Of a stretch of 64,000 nt of DNA, positions 18,402 to 27,248 are shown in pieces. The DNA comes from JABDIP01 sp965212545 (GTDB lineage: Bacteria > Pseudomonadota > Alphaproteobacteria > DSM-16000 > Inquilinaceae). How positions within the stretch are numbered: position 1 is the stretch's first letter; each line of letters begins with the position of its first letter. The DNA lies in contig CBDBVB010000030.1 in the NCBI GenBank assembly GCA_965212545.1, positions 62,001 to 126,000 of the forward strand, written 5' to 3'. The position numbers and the translations under genes were made by a program. The notes beneath the pieces are model-generated. The model worked only from the letters and a program-made list of their open reading frames with translations. It was not told the origin of the DNA and ran no database searches.

Positions 18402-19379
18402 ATGCTAGTCTATCTGGTTGGCGCCGGGGCGATGCTGTTCGTCCTGCTGCTCGGCGGCGCGATCATGACCGTGACCGGCGACGGTCAGCTTGCGAAGAGC
18501 AAGCGCATGGACAGCGTCGCCAAGCGGGCCAAGGCGGACGAGAAGAAAAAGCCCGAAAGCGGCGTCAAGATCGTCGATGACGGGCGCAACGCTAAGGGTT
18601 TCGACAAGTTCGTCCGCAAGGCGCTGCCGAATCCCGATCTGTTGCGCGGACGGATCAAACAGGCCGGACTGAAAGTCTCCCTCAACCAGTACTTTCTGTT
18701 CTGCCTGGCGGCGGGACTGGCGGTCACATTCTTCGTCACCAAACTCATCGGCTTGTGGCTGCTGCCCAGCATCATGTTCGGTTTCGCTGGTGGCCTCGGA
18801 ATCCCGCATTTCGTACTTGGTAGGTTGGTCGCCAATCGTCGTGCGAAGTTTCTCGCCAAGTTCCCTGAGTCCATGGACCTGATGGTGCGCGGGCTGAAAT
18901 CCGGTCTTCCGGTCTCGGAGACCATCAAGACGGTGGGATCTGAAATCGAGGACCCGATCGGCGAGGAATTCCGACACGTCGTGTCCGACCTCTCGCTCGG
19001 CCGCCAGATGGAAGAGGCGCTTTGGCGATGCGCCGATCGCCTCGGTGTGCCGGAATTCCGGTTCTTCGTCGTCTGCATCTCGGTGCAGCGCGAAACTGGC
19101 GGTAATCTGGGTGAGACGCTTGAGAACCTGTCCGACATTCTGCGCAAGCGCCGGGCCGCCAAGCTGAAAGTGCGGGCGCTGTCGGCGGAGGCGCGGTTCA
19201 GCGCCCTTTTGATCGGCTCCCTGCCGTTCATCATGCTGGGCATCCTGTACATGGTGAACCCTGGATACATCTCGACCTTGTGGACCGACCCCCGCGGCGT
19301 GGTCATGCTGGCGGTCGGCGGCACCTGGATGGCCATCGGCTTCACCGCCATGGCCAAGATGATCCGTTTCGAGGTCTGA
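18402..19379 (+). CDS. tadB: TadB inner-membrane pilus platform protein
   Basis: A 325-residue type II secretion F-domain protein. It has membrane segments near residues 2-22 and 95-130, the F domain FPESMDLMVRGLKSGLPVSETI (about 150), VQRETGGNLGETLENLSDILRKR (about 230) and two C-terminal membrane helices. With TadC it forms the inner-membrane base of the pilus. CCGGAGG seven bases ahead supports ATG 18402. Confidence 0.93.
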   Translation: MLVYLVGAGAMLFVLLLGGAIMTVTGDGQLAKSKRMDSVAKRAKADEKKKPESGVKIVDDGRNAKGFDKFVRKALPNPDLLRGRIKQAGLKVSLNQYFLFCLAAGLAVTFFVTKLIGLWLLPSIMFGFAGGLGIPHFVLGRLVANRRAKFLAKFPESMDLMVRGLKSGLPVSETIKTVGSEIEDPIGEEFRHVVSDLSLGRQMEEALWRCADRLGVPEFRFFVVCISVQRETGGNLGETLENLSDILRKRRAAKLKVRALSAEARFSALLIGSLPFIMLGILYMVNPGYISTLWTDPRGVVMLAVGGTWMAIGFTAMAKMIRFEV

Positions 19380-19384
19380 CAGGC

Positions 19385-20353
19385 ATGGACAATCTTCCTT
19401 TCGGCCTGACCCCGGAATCGCTGATCCTGCTCAGCTCGTTCGTGGCTGCGGTGCTCACGGTGCTGGCCGTCTGGAACGCGTTCATGCACCGCGATCCGAT
19501 GGCGGCGAAGGCACGCGAACTGGCGGAACGCCGGCTGGCGCTGAAGGAAGCCGCAACGTCCGGGCACAACAAGAAGTCCAACGACAAAGCCGTCGGCGTC
19601 ATGCGCGACGTGGTCACGCGCCTGAACCTGCTGCGCAGCAAGCACGCCGATCAGATCTCCAAGAAACTGGCCCAGGCGGGATGGCGATCGCATGACGCCA
19701 TGGTCGCCTATTTGTTTGCCAAGGCGACGTTGCCGTTGGCCGCGGCGGCGGTGGTCGGAGTCTTCCTGCTGTTCGGCAAGCTGGGCGGCAACTTCGGCGC
19801 CAAGCACATCATGTTCAGCGCCGGTATTGTCCTGTTCTGCGCCTACCTGCCGGACATTTTCGTGAAGAATGCCGGCTCCAAGCGCAAGGAGCTTCTGACA
19901 AAGGCGCTGCCCGACGGTCTCGACCTCATGGTGATCTGCGCCGAGGCGGGGCTCAGCCTCGACGCCAGCATGCAGCGCCTTTCCCAGGAATTCGGCAAAT
20001 CGTCGCCGGAATTCGCCGACGAAATGGCCCTGACCACGGTCGAACTCGGTTTCATGCCGGAACGCACCCAGGCGCTCCAGAACCTGAATGCCCGTACGAA
20101 CCTTCCCGGCATCCGCGCCCTGGTCAATACGCTTGGTCAGACCGAGAAATACGGTACGCCCCTGGCCCAGTCGCTGCGCGTGCTGTCGGCCGAGATGAGA
20201 AACGAGCGGCTGATGAAGGCGGAGGAGAAGGCACACAAGCTGCCGGCGATGCTGACGGTGCCGATGATCATCTTCATCTTGCCGCCTCTGTTCGTCATTC
20301 TGCTGGGGCCGGCCATGCTCAGCGTCGCCGACAACATCATCAAGGCCTTCTGA
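19385..20353 (+). CDS. tadC: TadC inner-membrane pilus platform protein
   Basis: A 322-residue F-domain protein homologous to TadB. Membrane helices are near residues 10-32, 115-160 and 285-315; the F-domain core is LPDGLDLMVICAEAGLSLDASMQRL (about 180) with the later LVNTLGQTEKYGTPLAQSLRVLSAEMR. It starts five bases after the tadB stop. This is the last rightward gene of the locus; the usual TadE/TadF pseudopilin genes do not follow. Confidence 0.93.
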   Translation: MDNLPFGLTPESLILLSSFVAAVLTVLAVWNAFMHRDPMAAKARELAERRLALKEAATSGHNKKSNDKAVGVMRDVVTRLNLLRSKHADQISKKLAQAGWRSHDAMVAYLFAKATLPLAAAAVVGVFLLFGKLGGNFGAKHIMFSAGIVLFCAYLPDIFVKNAGSKRKELLTKALPDGLDLMVICAEAGLSLDASMQRLSQEFGKSSPEFADEMALTTVELGFMPERTQALQNLNARTNLPGIRALVNTLGQTEKYGTPLAQSLRVLSAEMRNERLMKAEEKAHKLPAMLTVPMIIFILPPLFVILLGPAMLSVADNIIKAF

Positions 20354-20818
20354 TGTGACATCTCCGAACGCGATGCGGTCGACGCGTCGCGTCCCGGACA
20401 CCGGCGGCTCCCGGCCGCGTCAGAGGGTCAGCCTTCCCACGATCCCGGCTTGTTACCTCTTCAGACGGCACCGGCCGGCTGACGATGCCCTGTGAGCGGA
20501 TCATGCGCTCCATCGAATTGGCATGGGTGCATGGGCTGTTGGATCACTCGGTTGCGCCGGGCCCAAGGGCGGAACTGGAGGCTGATCGCATTGCACCCTG
20601 GAGCGGCGCGAAGCGTGTATCAGCCTCTAACATGTTCAGATGGAATAGTATTCACGAACGAGATCGATTCGATCTATTCCGATCTTGATCTAGGGTCATG
20701 ATTTCGAGGTCCGGCACATGTCATGTGTCGGACTTCGGACGCTGAATGACACTCGTTTCAATCAGATAGTGCCCCTTTGATCCCGTAGTTCGCCAATGCG
20801 AAACTCAGGATCGGGACA
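20354..20818. other. Intergenic region between convergent tadC and tadD
   Basis: This 465-base stretch has no convincing gene. It holds a perfect palindrome AGATCGA-T-TCGATCT at 20661-20675, overlapping a GGAATAG/CTATTCC inverted pair (20642-20648 and 20674-20680), and the hairpin at 20709-20733. Confidence 0.5.
20709..20733. terminator. Hairpin between convergent tadC and tadD
   Basis: GTCCGGCACATG faces CATGTGTCGGAC around a single T, giving a long stem with one G-U pair (a realistic fold leaves a TGTCA loop). It is placed between two genes transcribed toward each other and is a plausible two-way terminator or a protein-binding palindrome. Confidence 0.5.
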
Positions 20819-21673
20819 TTAGGGGTCGAGCCGGGCGCCGCTGCTATCGCCGATTGCCGCGGCGCGGCGTCGGCTGTCCTCGATGCGTTGAAGCATCGCG
20901 TAGTACGCCAGGCTGCGTTCGACAGAGATCTCGTCCAGATCGATCCGGGCAACGGCGCGGGCGTCGTCGGTCCGGTTGGCCAGCCCGTAGATCAATGCCA
21001 GGTTCTGGCGATGGCGGATCGTGGCGGAGGGGGAATTGGCGGTGCGGCGCATAAGCTGCACCGCTTCGTCATGACGATCGCTCAGGGACAGCGATATCGC
21101 CAGGTTGGTCGCCACGTCGAGGTCGGTCGGCGACTGCTCGAGGGCCTTCTGATAGGCGTCCTGGGCGTCTTCGTGACGGCCGGCCATGTCGAGCGCGACG
21201 CCCAGGCTGCTGTAGCTCGGGGCGTCGCCGCTGACGGCCACCGCGGCCTCCAGATTGGGGAGCGCCAGGTCGGGCTCGTTGAGCGCCAGATAGGCGTTGC
21301 CCAGTCCGCGCAATCCGACAGCGCTTGCCGGGTCGATTTCCAGCAGCGACCGGAACGCCCCGGCGGCCTCGTCATGCGAACCGATGATGGCGAATACCCG
21401 TCCGAGCTTCTCAAGGGGGAGCTTCCGACGCGGATCCGCCGCATGGGCGCGACGGTAGAGCGAGATCGCAGACGGAAGATCGCCGCGGGACATGGTGTAG
21501 TCGCCCATGCGGACCAGCGTCTCGATAGAATTATCGGCGTCCACCAGTTGCCCGCTGGTGGTTTGCTGGCTCGCATGCGGTACGCCGCCACTTGGCGGAT
21601 TTGCGCAGCCGGTGAGGGCGGCACAGCCAAGAGCGATCGCAATCGATGCCGTGTTTCTGAGTCGTGACTTCAT
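20819..21673 (-). CDS. tadD: TadD-like TPR lipoprotein
   Basis: A 284-residue lipoprotein (lipobox ALTGC near residue 22) made of tetratricopeptide repeats, for example GDYTMSRGDLPSAISLYRRAHAADP, KLGRVFAIIGSHDEAAGAFRSLLEIDP and LGVALDMAGRHEDAQDAYQKALEQSP. TadD is a pilotin-like or scaffold protein needed for Flp pilus assembly. Here it faces the main operon instead of following tadC. An in-frame ATG nine codons upstream is possible, but ATG at 21673 gives a standard signal peptide (MKSRLRN...). Confidence 0.85.
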   Translation of the reverse strand: MKSRLRNTASIAIALGCAALTGCANPPSGGVPHASQQTTSGQLVDADNSIETLVRMGDYTMSRGDLPSAISLYRRAHAADPRRKLPLEKLGRVFAIIGSHDEAAGAFRSLLEIDPASAVGLRGLGNAYLALNEPDLALPNLEAAVAVSGDAPSYSSLGVALDMAGRHEDAQDAYQKALEQSPTDLDVATNLAISLSLSDRHDEAVQLMRRTANSPSATIRHRQNLALIYGLANRTDDARAVARIDLDEISVERSLAYYAMLQRIEDSRRRAAAIGDSSGARLDP

Positions 21674-22107
21674 CAAAGATCGTTCCGCGACGGTAACCAA
21701 AACTATGCAGGCAAAGCCTTACCGAACTGTAAACCATACCGTTCTGCCGGAAGGCCTGACGCCGGCACCCTATGATCGATTGATTGCCATCTCGCAAAAA
21801 TCTCGAAAAATCGTGCCCGTGGAGAATTCCCTTGTGAAATCATGCACCTCCGCGACCGGTCCGGATGACACTCGGTCGTCGCTTGGAGGCCGGGCCCACA
21901 CGTCGATAGAAGGTCCGGCGAATGTCCGCCAAAACCCGTCGCGCATTTTTTGTTCATGCGTCGTTGGATTCTTAAAAGAAAAAATCGGAGTCCACGTGAC
22001 GGATTGGTAAACCTGCGCACCGATTCGCACGACCGAATGGCATCTCGTCGGTCCGCGGCCGCCGGGGTGCTGGTTGGTCAACAGCCCAGGGCCGGCGCAG
22101 GCAAATG
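21674..22107. other. Upstream region of tadD
   Basis: A non-coding stretch of about 430 bases between tadD and the cold-shock gene, both leftward. It includes an A/T-rich patch near 21940-21990 and presumably the tadD promoter. The short frames inside it show no protein character. Confidence 0.45.
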
Positions 22108-22136
22108 GTCGCCCCCGCCCGCCAGGCAGGGGCGAC
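22108..22136 (-). terminator. Terminator of the cold-shock gene
   Basis: GTCGCCCC and GGGGCGAC form an 8-bp stem around a GC-rich loop, starting six bases after the stop codon of the cold-shock gene. The transcript continues into CATTTGC, so the T-run is weak. Confidence 0.55.
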
Positions 22137-22142
22137 GATCGG

Positions 22143-22667
22143 TCAGATCAGCGTTACGCTTTCCGCCATCGGGCCTTTTAGGCCCATACGCGTTCCGACG
22201 CGGACGCGCTGGTTGGATTCCAGCATATTGAGGCCGGCGCGCTCCAACGTGCGGGCCGAGATGAAGACATCGCGTCCGCCATCGTCCGGCTTGATGAAGC
22301 CGAATCCCTTTTCGACGTTGAAGAACTTGACGGTGCCTTCGAATTCCTCGGTAAAGCCGCCGCCGGCGATGTGTGGTCCGCCGCCGCCACCGCCAGTGGA
22401 CGGTGATGCCGTCGACTCGTCGACATCGTGGATCTCCGCTACTTGGGGACCCTTGTGGCCATCTGCGATGTCACAGGTGATCGTCGTGCCCTCGTCCAAC
22501 TCGCTGCGACCGAGTTGCTCGAGAACCGAGACGTGCAGGAATGCGTCCGGCGAGCCATCGCTCGGCTGGACGAAACCGAAACCCTTGGCGCGGTTGAACC
22601 ATTTCACGACTGCGCTGATGTCGCGGCGGGACGGTTCCGGTTGCTGGAAGTTTCTCCGGTTCATCAT
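22143..22667 (-). CDS. Double cold-shock-domain protein
   Basis: A 174-residue protein with two cold-shock domains: residues 15-75 (VKWFNRAKGFGFVQPSDGSPDAFLH) and residues 108-170 (VKFFNVEKGFGFIKPDDGGRDVFI), joined by a Gly-rich linker (STGGGGGGPHIAGGG). Both keep RNP1 (KGFGF) and RNP2-like (DxFxH/DVFI) single-stranded nucleic acid-binding motifs. Tandem cold-shock proteins are common in alphaproteobacteria, where they act in cold or stationary-phase RNA handling. ATG 22667 or 22664 are both possible; a GGAG lies 12 bases upstream. The second domain lacks the terminal His of RNP2. Confidence 0.9.
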   Translation of the reverse strand: MMNRRNFQQPEPSRRDISAVVKWFNRAKGFGFVQPSDGSPDAFLHVSVLEQLGRSELDEGTTITCDIADGHKGPQVAEIHDVDESTASPSTGGGGGGPHIAGGGFTEEFEGTVKFFNVEKGFGFIKPDDGGRDVFISARTLERAGLNMLESNQRVRVGTRMGLKGPMAESVTLI

Positions 22668-23168
22668 TGACAAAACAAACTCCAAGAGAGCGCCTTATCT
22701 GCCCCCGTAACGGGTCGGGAAGGTGCCTGGTAAGCGATTCACGCAGGACCGACCTGACCCGCCACCATGGCGTGTCGTCGGCCAAGCGTTTGATGTGCGA
22801 TTATCGATCGACCTTGGGTGTGCTGTTCCTTCGTAGGTACATGCCCTTCGCGGGTCGCAGGACAAGTCGCCTTCGTTAGTATGCGTCGCCGCTTACCACC
22901 ATGGCAAGAGCGTGTGGCGATCCATTTCGCATCACCGCATGACATTAGGCTATCTATCAGCGCCTTGGCGGTTTGGCCACAACTATTCGGCGTTTGTGAG
23001 CGATCCCGACGGGCGCCTCCGCCGCTCCACGAATGCTGCCGCGAACCGCCGCCGCAACCCGGATGCGGTTGAAAAACATGCACTTCGGAGCGTACGGTTC
23101 CAAACCTGCAAAAGGCCGCCGGGCCGACCGGCTGCGATACCGAACAACAGGGACGAAGGGGAGGGGCC
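22668..23168. other. Intergenic region between divergent cold-shock and acyl-CoA ligase genes
   Basis: About 500 bases carrying both promoters and probably a long 5' leader of the cold-shock mRNA. I see no gene, tRNA or clear repeat. GAAGGGGAGGGG just before 23169 is the ribosome binding site of the ligase gene. Confidence 0.5.
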
Positions 23169-24794
23169 ATGCGCGGTCTAATGATGGACACGCCGCTGTT
23201 GATCTCGTCGATTCTGGACCACGCCGCGACGGTGTTCGCCGACCAGACGGTGGTCACCCGGACCGTCGAGGGGCCGTTTCACAGCTATACCTATGCCGAC
23301 CTCCACCGTCGCTCGCGGCAGCTCTCCAACGCACTGGCCGCGCTCGGCATCCGGCAAGGCGACCGGATCGCCACGATCGCCTGGAACACCCACCGCCATA
23401 TGGAGATCTACTTCGCGGTCTCGGGCATGGGGGCAGTCTGCCATACCCTTAACCCACGACTGCACCCCGCGCAGTGCGGCTATATCGTAAATCACGCCGA
23501 AGACCGGGTGCTGTTTGTCGATCTCACATTCCTGCCGCTGGTGGAGGCGGTGATCGACAAGCTGCCTACCATCGAAGCGGTCGTCGTCATGACCGACCAT
23601 CAACACATGCCGGAGACCAAGCTCGCCAACGCGCTGTGCTATGAGGACCTGGTCAACGGCCATTCCGACGATTTCGACTGGCCGGTGTTCGACGAGAACA
23701 CGGCGTCGTCGCTCTGTTACACCTCCGGCACGACCGGCAATCCCAAGGGCGTGCTGTACAGCCACCGCTCGACGGTGCTGCATTCCTACGCCATCTCGCT
23801 GCCGGACGTGATGTGCCTGGCCGAGACCGAGGCCGTCCTGCCGGTGGTCCCGATGTTCCACGTCAATGCCTGGGGCACGCCCTATGCCGCGCCGCTTACC
23901 GGCAGCAAGCTAGTGATGCCCGGTCCCGGCCTGGACGGCGCCAGCCTGACAGAATTGATGAACCGCGAGGGGGTCACCATGACAGCTGGCGTGCCCACGG
24001 TCTGGCTTGGTCTCCTCAACCACTGGAAGGAGGCCGACACGAGTGTGCCGACGCTGCGCAAGCTGGTGGTCGGCGGCTCGGCGGCGCCGCGGTCGATGAT
24101 CGAGGCCTTCGAGACCGGCTACGACGTCGAGGTGCGCCATGCCTGGGGAATGACGGAGATGAGCCCGCTCGGCACCCTGAACGTCCTGAAGTCGTCCATG
24201 AAGGACCTGCCGGAAGAAGATCGCTACGCCGTGCAGTGCAAACAGGGCCGGCCGATCTTCGGCGTTGAGATGAAGATTGTCGACGAGCAGAACAAGCAGA
24301 TGCCCCATGACGGCGAGGCCTTCGGCCAGCTCAAGGTTCGCGGCCCATGGGTGTGCAGCGGCTATTACAAGATGGACGACTCCGATGCCCACGATCCGGA
24401 TGGCTGGTTCGGCACCGGCGATGTCGCGACGATGGATGCCGACAGCTATATGAGCATCACCGACCGCACCAAGGACCTGATCAAATCCGGCGGCGAATGG
24501 ATCAGCTCGATCGAACTGGAGAACCTGGCGATGAGCCACCCGCAGGTTGCCCAGGCGGCGGTGGTCGGCATGGCCGACGAGAAATGGGGCGAACGGCCGT
24601 TGCTGATCGTCGTCGCAGCCGGCGAGGCCCCGGATCGGGCGGCGATGCTGGAGTATTTCGTCGGCAAGGTCGCCAAATGGATGATCCCCGACGACATGGT
24701 GGTGGTCGATGCGCTGCCGCTGGGCGCCACCGGCAAGGTGCTGAAAAGCAAGCTCAGGCACGATTTCGCCGATTACCGGCCGCATTCGGACTGA
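23169..24794 (+). CDS. Acyl-CoA synthetase (AMP-binding), DmdB-like
   Basis: A 541-residue ANL-superfamily ligase. Core motifs are CYTSGTTGNPKGV (A3, ATP phosphate loop, about 187-199), VVPMFHVNAWG (A4), HAWGMTEMSPLGT (A5), GWFGTGDVATMD (A7), TDRTKDLIKSGGEWIS (A8) and the catalytic lysine in GATGKVLKSKLR (A10). It activates a carboxylic acid to an acyl-CoA via acyl-AMP. The overall type resembles medium-chain or 3-methylmercaptopropionyl-CoA ligases (DmdB) of marine alphaproteobacteria, but the substrate is not fixed by sequence alone. It lies 24 bases upstream of a glutathione transferase and probably shares its transcript. Confidence 0.88.
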   Translation: MRGLMMDTPLLISSILDHAATVFADQTVVTRTVEGPFHSYTYADLHRRSRQLSNALAALGIRQGDRIATIAWNTHRHMEIYFAVSGMGAVCHTLNPRLHPAQCGYIVNHAEDRVLFVDLTFLPLVEAVIDKLPTIEAVVVMTDHQHMPETKLANALCYEDLVNGHSDDFDWPVFDENTASSLCYTSGTTGNPKGVLYSHRSTVLHSYAISLPDVMCLAETEAVLPVVPMFHVNAWGTPYAAPLTGSKLVMPGPGLDGASLTELMNREGVTMTAGVPTVWLGLLNHWKEADTSVPTLRKLVVGGSAAPRSMIEAFETGYDVEVRHAWGMTEMSPLGTLNVLKSSMKDLPEEDRYAVQCKQGRPIFGVEMKIVDEQNKQMPHDGEAFGQLKVRGPWVCSGYYKMDDSDAHDPDGWFGTGDVATMDADSYMSITDRTKDLIKSGGEWISSIELENLAMSHPQVAQAAVVGMADEKWGERPLLIVVAAGEAPDRAAMLEYFVGKVAKWMIPDDMVVVDALPLGATGKVLKSKLRHDFADYRPHSD

Positions 24795-24818
24795 GTCCGG
24801 CCGGCGTGGCAGGGTGGG

Positions 24819-25448
24819 ATGATCGATCTCTACACCTGGTCGACGCCGAATGGCCGCAAGGTCTCGATCATGCTGGAGGAGGTGGGGCTGCCCTATCGGC
24901 CCCATCCCGTCGATATCGCCAGCGACCGGCGCTTCGATGCCGATTTCCTGAAGATCAGTCCGAACAACAAGATTCCGGCGATCGCCGACCGGGAGACCGG
25001 GATCACGCTGATGGAGTCCGGCGCGATCCTTCTTTACCTGGCCAGGAAGTCAGGCCGGCTGATGCCGTCGGAGGAGGCGGCTCATTGGACCGCGGTGCAG
25101 TGGCTGATGTGGCAGATGAGCGGCGCCGGGCCGATGCTCGGTGCGGCCCAGCACTTCCGGCATTTCAATCCCGGAAGAGCGCCTTACGCCGAGGAGGTCT
25201 ATGCGGTCGAGTCCGACCGGCTGCACAATGTCCTCGATCGACGCCTGGCAGGGGCGGAATACGTCGCCGGCGAATACTCCATTGCCGATATCGCGCTATG
25301 GCCCTGGATCGCCCGGTACGATTGGCAGGGCATCGATCTGACGGCATTTCCCAACGTCAGACGCTGGTATGAGGCCATCGCCATGCGGCCGGCGGTCCGG
25401 CGCGGCTATCATGTGCCCAGGAAGGTAGAGGACATACCCGCGCCGTAG
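24819..25448 (+). CDS. Glutathione S-transferase, nu class (YfcG/YghU-like)
   Basis: A 209-residue two-domain GST. The thioredoxin-like N-domain starts MIDLYTWSTPNGRKV, with the TPNG motif typical of YfcG-type disulfide-bond oxidoreductases, and continues with ISPNNKIPAI and LMESGAILLYLA for glutathione binding. The helical C-domain contains QWLMWQMSGAGPMLGAAQHF and YSIADIALWPWIARY. Such proteins reduce small disulfides or conjugate glutathione in the cytoplasm. A purine-rich site before ATG 24819 and the short gap to the ligase gene suggest one operon. Confidence 0.92.
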   Translation: MIDLYTWSTPNGRKVSIMLEEVGLPYRPHPVDIASDRRFDADFLKISPNNKIPAIADRETGITLMESGAILLYLARKSGRLMPSEEAAHWTAVQWLMWQMSGAGPMLGAAQHFRHFNPGRAPYAEEVYAVESDRLHNVLDRRLAGAEYVAGEYSIADIALWPWIARYDWQGIDLTAFPNVRRWYEAIAMRPAVRRGYHVPRKVEDIPAP

Positions 25449-25890
25449 CGGCCGGCCTCTCCAATATGCTGGGTGACGACTTGGACCGTTAGATTGCCGG
25501 TCGCCGGCTCTCGGCGGTTGGAGCTTACTATTCGGAACAATATCACCGGTGGCCGAGCGGAACTGTGGCCAGGGTCATCAAGCACAGATCGTCTAGGTCC
25601 TGGCGCCTCTCATGATCCTGCTTCACGGCCGCCGGCACGTCGGGCGTGAGCTGGCATGCAAATGCAGCGCAAACTGCGTCGAGCGAAAAAAAGTCGATAT
25701 TCTTTCAATAACAGGTCGTTAACGGCCGCCGCGTGCCGCGTACAGACGCGGCTATCCTGCATTTATCGTGATCTGGCCACTGATTTGGTTAATGGCGCTT
25801 AGCCAGAATAGTTAATTCTAACTACACAAATGCCTGTCAAATTGGCCTCAGTTGAAACCAGTACACCGATTTCTCGGGGGGACATTAGAA
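25449..25890 (+). other. Intergenic region upstream of the hypC-like gene
   Basis: About 440 bases with rising AT content toward 25680-25850, probably holding the promoter of the hyp-like module. CTCGGGGGGA at 25874-25883 is the ribosome binding site of the hypC-like gene. An in-frame ATG at 25852 precedes it but adds 13 residues not seen in the family. No other gene is visible. Confidence 0.5.
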
Positions 25891-26139
25891 ATGTCGAATG
25901 CAGTTCCTGCGGCCGTAATGGAATTACATGGTGACACCGGCATGGCGACCGTCGGATTTGCCGGCGCCAAGCATGAAGTCTCGGTCGAGCTTCTGGACAC
26001 CGTCGACGTGGGCGACTACGTGCTTGTCGATGTCGGTTTCGCGGTCGCCAAGATCAGCTCTGCCAAGGCCGACACCACGCTGGCGGATATCGCCGCTGGT
26101 GGCCGTAGCGAACCGGCCGGCAAGACTCTCGCGGCATGA
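25891..26139 (+). CDS. HypC/HupF-like protein lacking the iron-binding Cys2 and His
   Basis: An 82-residue HypC-family protein. The start MSNAVPAAV aligns with the canonical MCxxVPxxV, and YVLVDVGFAVAKI (43-55) with VLVHVGFAMSxI. HypC normally binds the Fe(CN)2CO fragment with HypD through the N-terminal Cys2 and a conserved His (His51 in E. coli). Here Cys2 is Ser2 and the histidine is Asp47, and the protein has no cysteine at all. Length, fold pattern and the four-base overlap with a hypD-like gene show that it still belongs to a HypC-HypD pair. It may be a scaffold or carrier for a different ligand. The codon bias is normal, so it does not look like a decaying gene. Confidence 0.8.
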   Translation: MSNAVPAAVMELHGDTGMATVGFAGAKHEVSVELLDTVDVGDYVLVDVGFAVAKISSAKADTTLADIAAGGRSEPAGKTLAA

Positions 26140-27248
26140 ATTACGGGCAACAGTTCCGCAGGCAGGATCTGGCCGAAACGCTGGCCGATCGTCTGGCCGG
26201 CGAGGTCGATTCCGACCGCAACTACCGTTTCATGGAGGTCTGTGGCGCGCATACCCGCGCCATCCTTCAGTTCGGCATTCAGAGCATGATGCCGGACAAT
26301 GTGCAGTTTCTGCGCGGTCCGGGTTGCCCGATCTGCGTCTTGCCGCCGCAGCGGATCGCCGATGTGGTGGAACTGAGCCATCGCGACGGCGTGATCGTCT
26401 GCGCCTATCGCGATGTTGTGCGGACCGTCGAACCCAAACGGCGTGGCCTATTCCGCTCCAAGCCGAAGAGCGGCGATATCCGGCTGGTCGGCTCGATCCA
26501 GGAAGCGCTGCAGATCGCGCGCGATAATCCGAGCAACGAAGTCGTCTTCTTCGCCACCGGGTTCGAGACCGCGACCGCCCCGACCGCCGTGGCGCTGCGC
26601 AAGGCGAAGTCCGAGGGGCTGAAGAATTTCAGCGTATACTGCAATCACCTGCTGACACCGGCGGCGATCCATTATCTTCTGGAATCGGCCGGCATCGGCG
26701 GGCTCGATATTCGCACTGTCGACGGCTTCCTGGGGCCGGCTCACGCCAGCGCCGTCATCGGCAGCCAGCCCTACGCCTTCTTCGCCGAGGAATTCCAGAA
26801 GCCCGTCGTGGTCGCCGGGTTCGAGCCGCTCGACGTCATGCAGGCGGCCCTGATGCTGGTCCAGCAGGTCAACGAGGGTCGCTACACGGTGGAGAACCAG
26901 TACAGCCGGGCCGTGACGGAGTCCGGCAACAGCAAGGCGATGGCGGTGGTCAGCGATGCTTTCGAGCTGCGCCGGACATTCACATGGCGGGGTCTTGGCG
27001 AAGTGCCATACAGCGCCTTCAAGCTGAAGTCGGATTTCGCCGAGTTCGATGCGGAGCTGCGGTACAGCATCGGGTCGATCGGCAAAGACGCGGCCTTGAA
27101 GGACGCTGAAGCCGCCGAGCTGCAATGTGTCCAGGGCAACGGCCCCGGAGCCTGTCTCGCGTTCCTGGATCGCGACACCTGTGCCTATGACCGCTCGCCG
27201 CCTCAGGGCGCCGACAATGTTGTGCCCTGGACCGTCGTGCCCACGTAA
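26136..27248 (+). CDS. HypD-like protein with altered active-site and cluster motifs
   Basis: A 370-residue HypD homologue. Conserved parts are MEVCGAHTRAIL (Cys36), GPGCPICVLP (Cys64, Cys67), FFATGFETATAPTA, FLGPAHASAVIG, VAGFEPLDVMQAALML and TWRGLGEVP. Two departures stand out. The motif FGDxxRVPG is replaced by AYRDVVRTVEP near residue 90-100. At the C-terminus three cysteines remain (331, 340, 349), but the usual (V/A)GxxMVSSEGAC ending, with the last cluster-ligand cysteine, is replaced by PPQGADNVVPWTVVPT. Canonical HypD carries a [4Fe-4S] cluster and builds the Fe(CN)2CO unit with HypC. It is translationally coupled to the HypC-like gene. Confidence 0.82.
   Translation: MNYGQQFRRQDLAETLADRLAGEVDSDRNYRFMEVCGAHTRAILQFGIQSMMPDNVQFLRGPGCPICVLPPQRIADVVELSHRDGVIVCAYRDVVRTVEPKRRGLFRSKPKSGDIRLVGSIQEALQIARDNPSNEVVFFATGFETATAPTAVALRKAKSEGLKNFSVYCNHLLTPAAIHYLLESAGIGGLDIRTVDGFLGPAHASAVIGSQPYAFFAEEFQKPVVVAGFEPLDVMQAALMLVQQVNEGRYTVENQYSRAVTESGNSKAMAVVSDAFELRRTFTWRGLGEVPYSAFKLKSDFAEFDAELRYSIGSIGKDAALKDAEAAELQCVQGNGPGACLAFLDRDTCAYDRSPPQGADNVVPWTVVPT

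Noticed and set aside
18485..20401. Long leftward open frame (about 640 codons) opposite tadB and tadC
   Set aside because: It mirrors real genes on the other strand, has no recognisable domain and is rich in His/Gln/Arg, as expected for an antisense shadow in GC-rich DNA.
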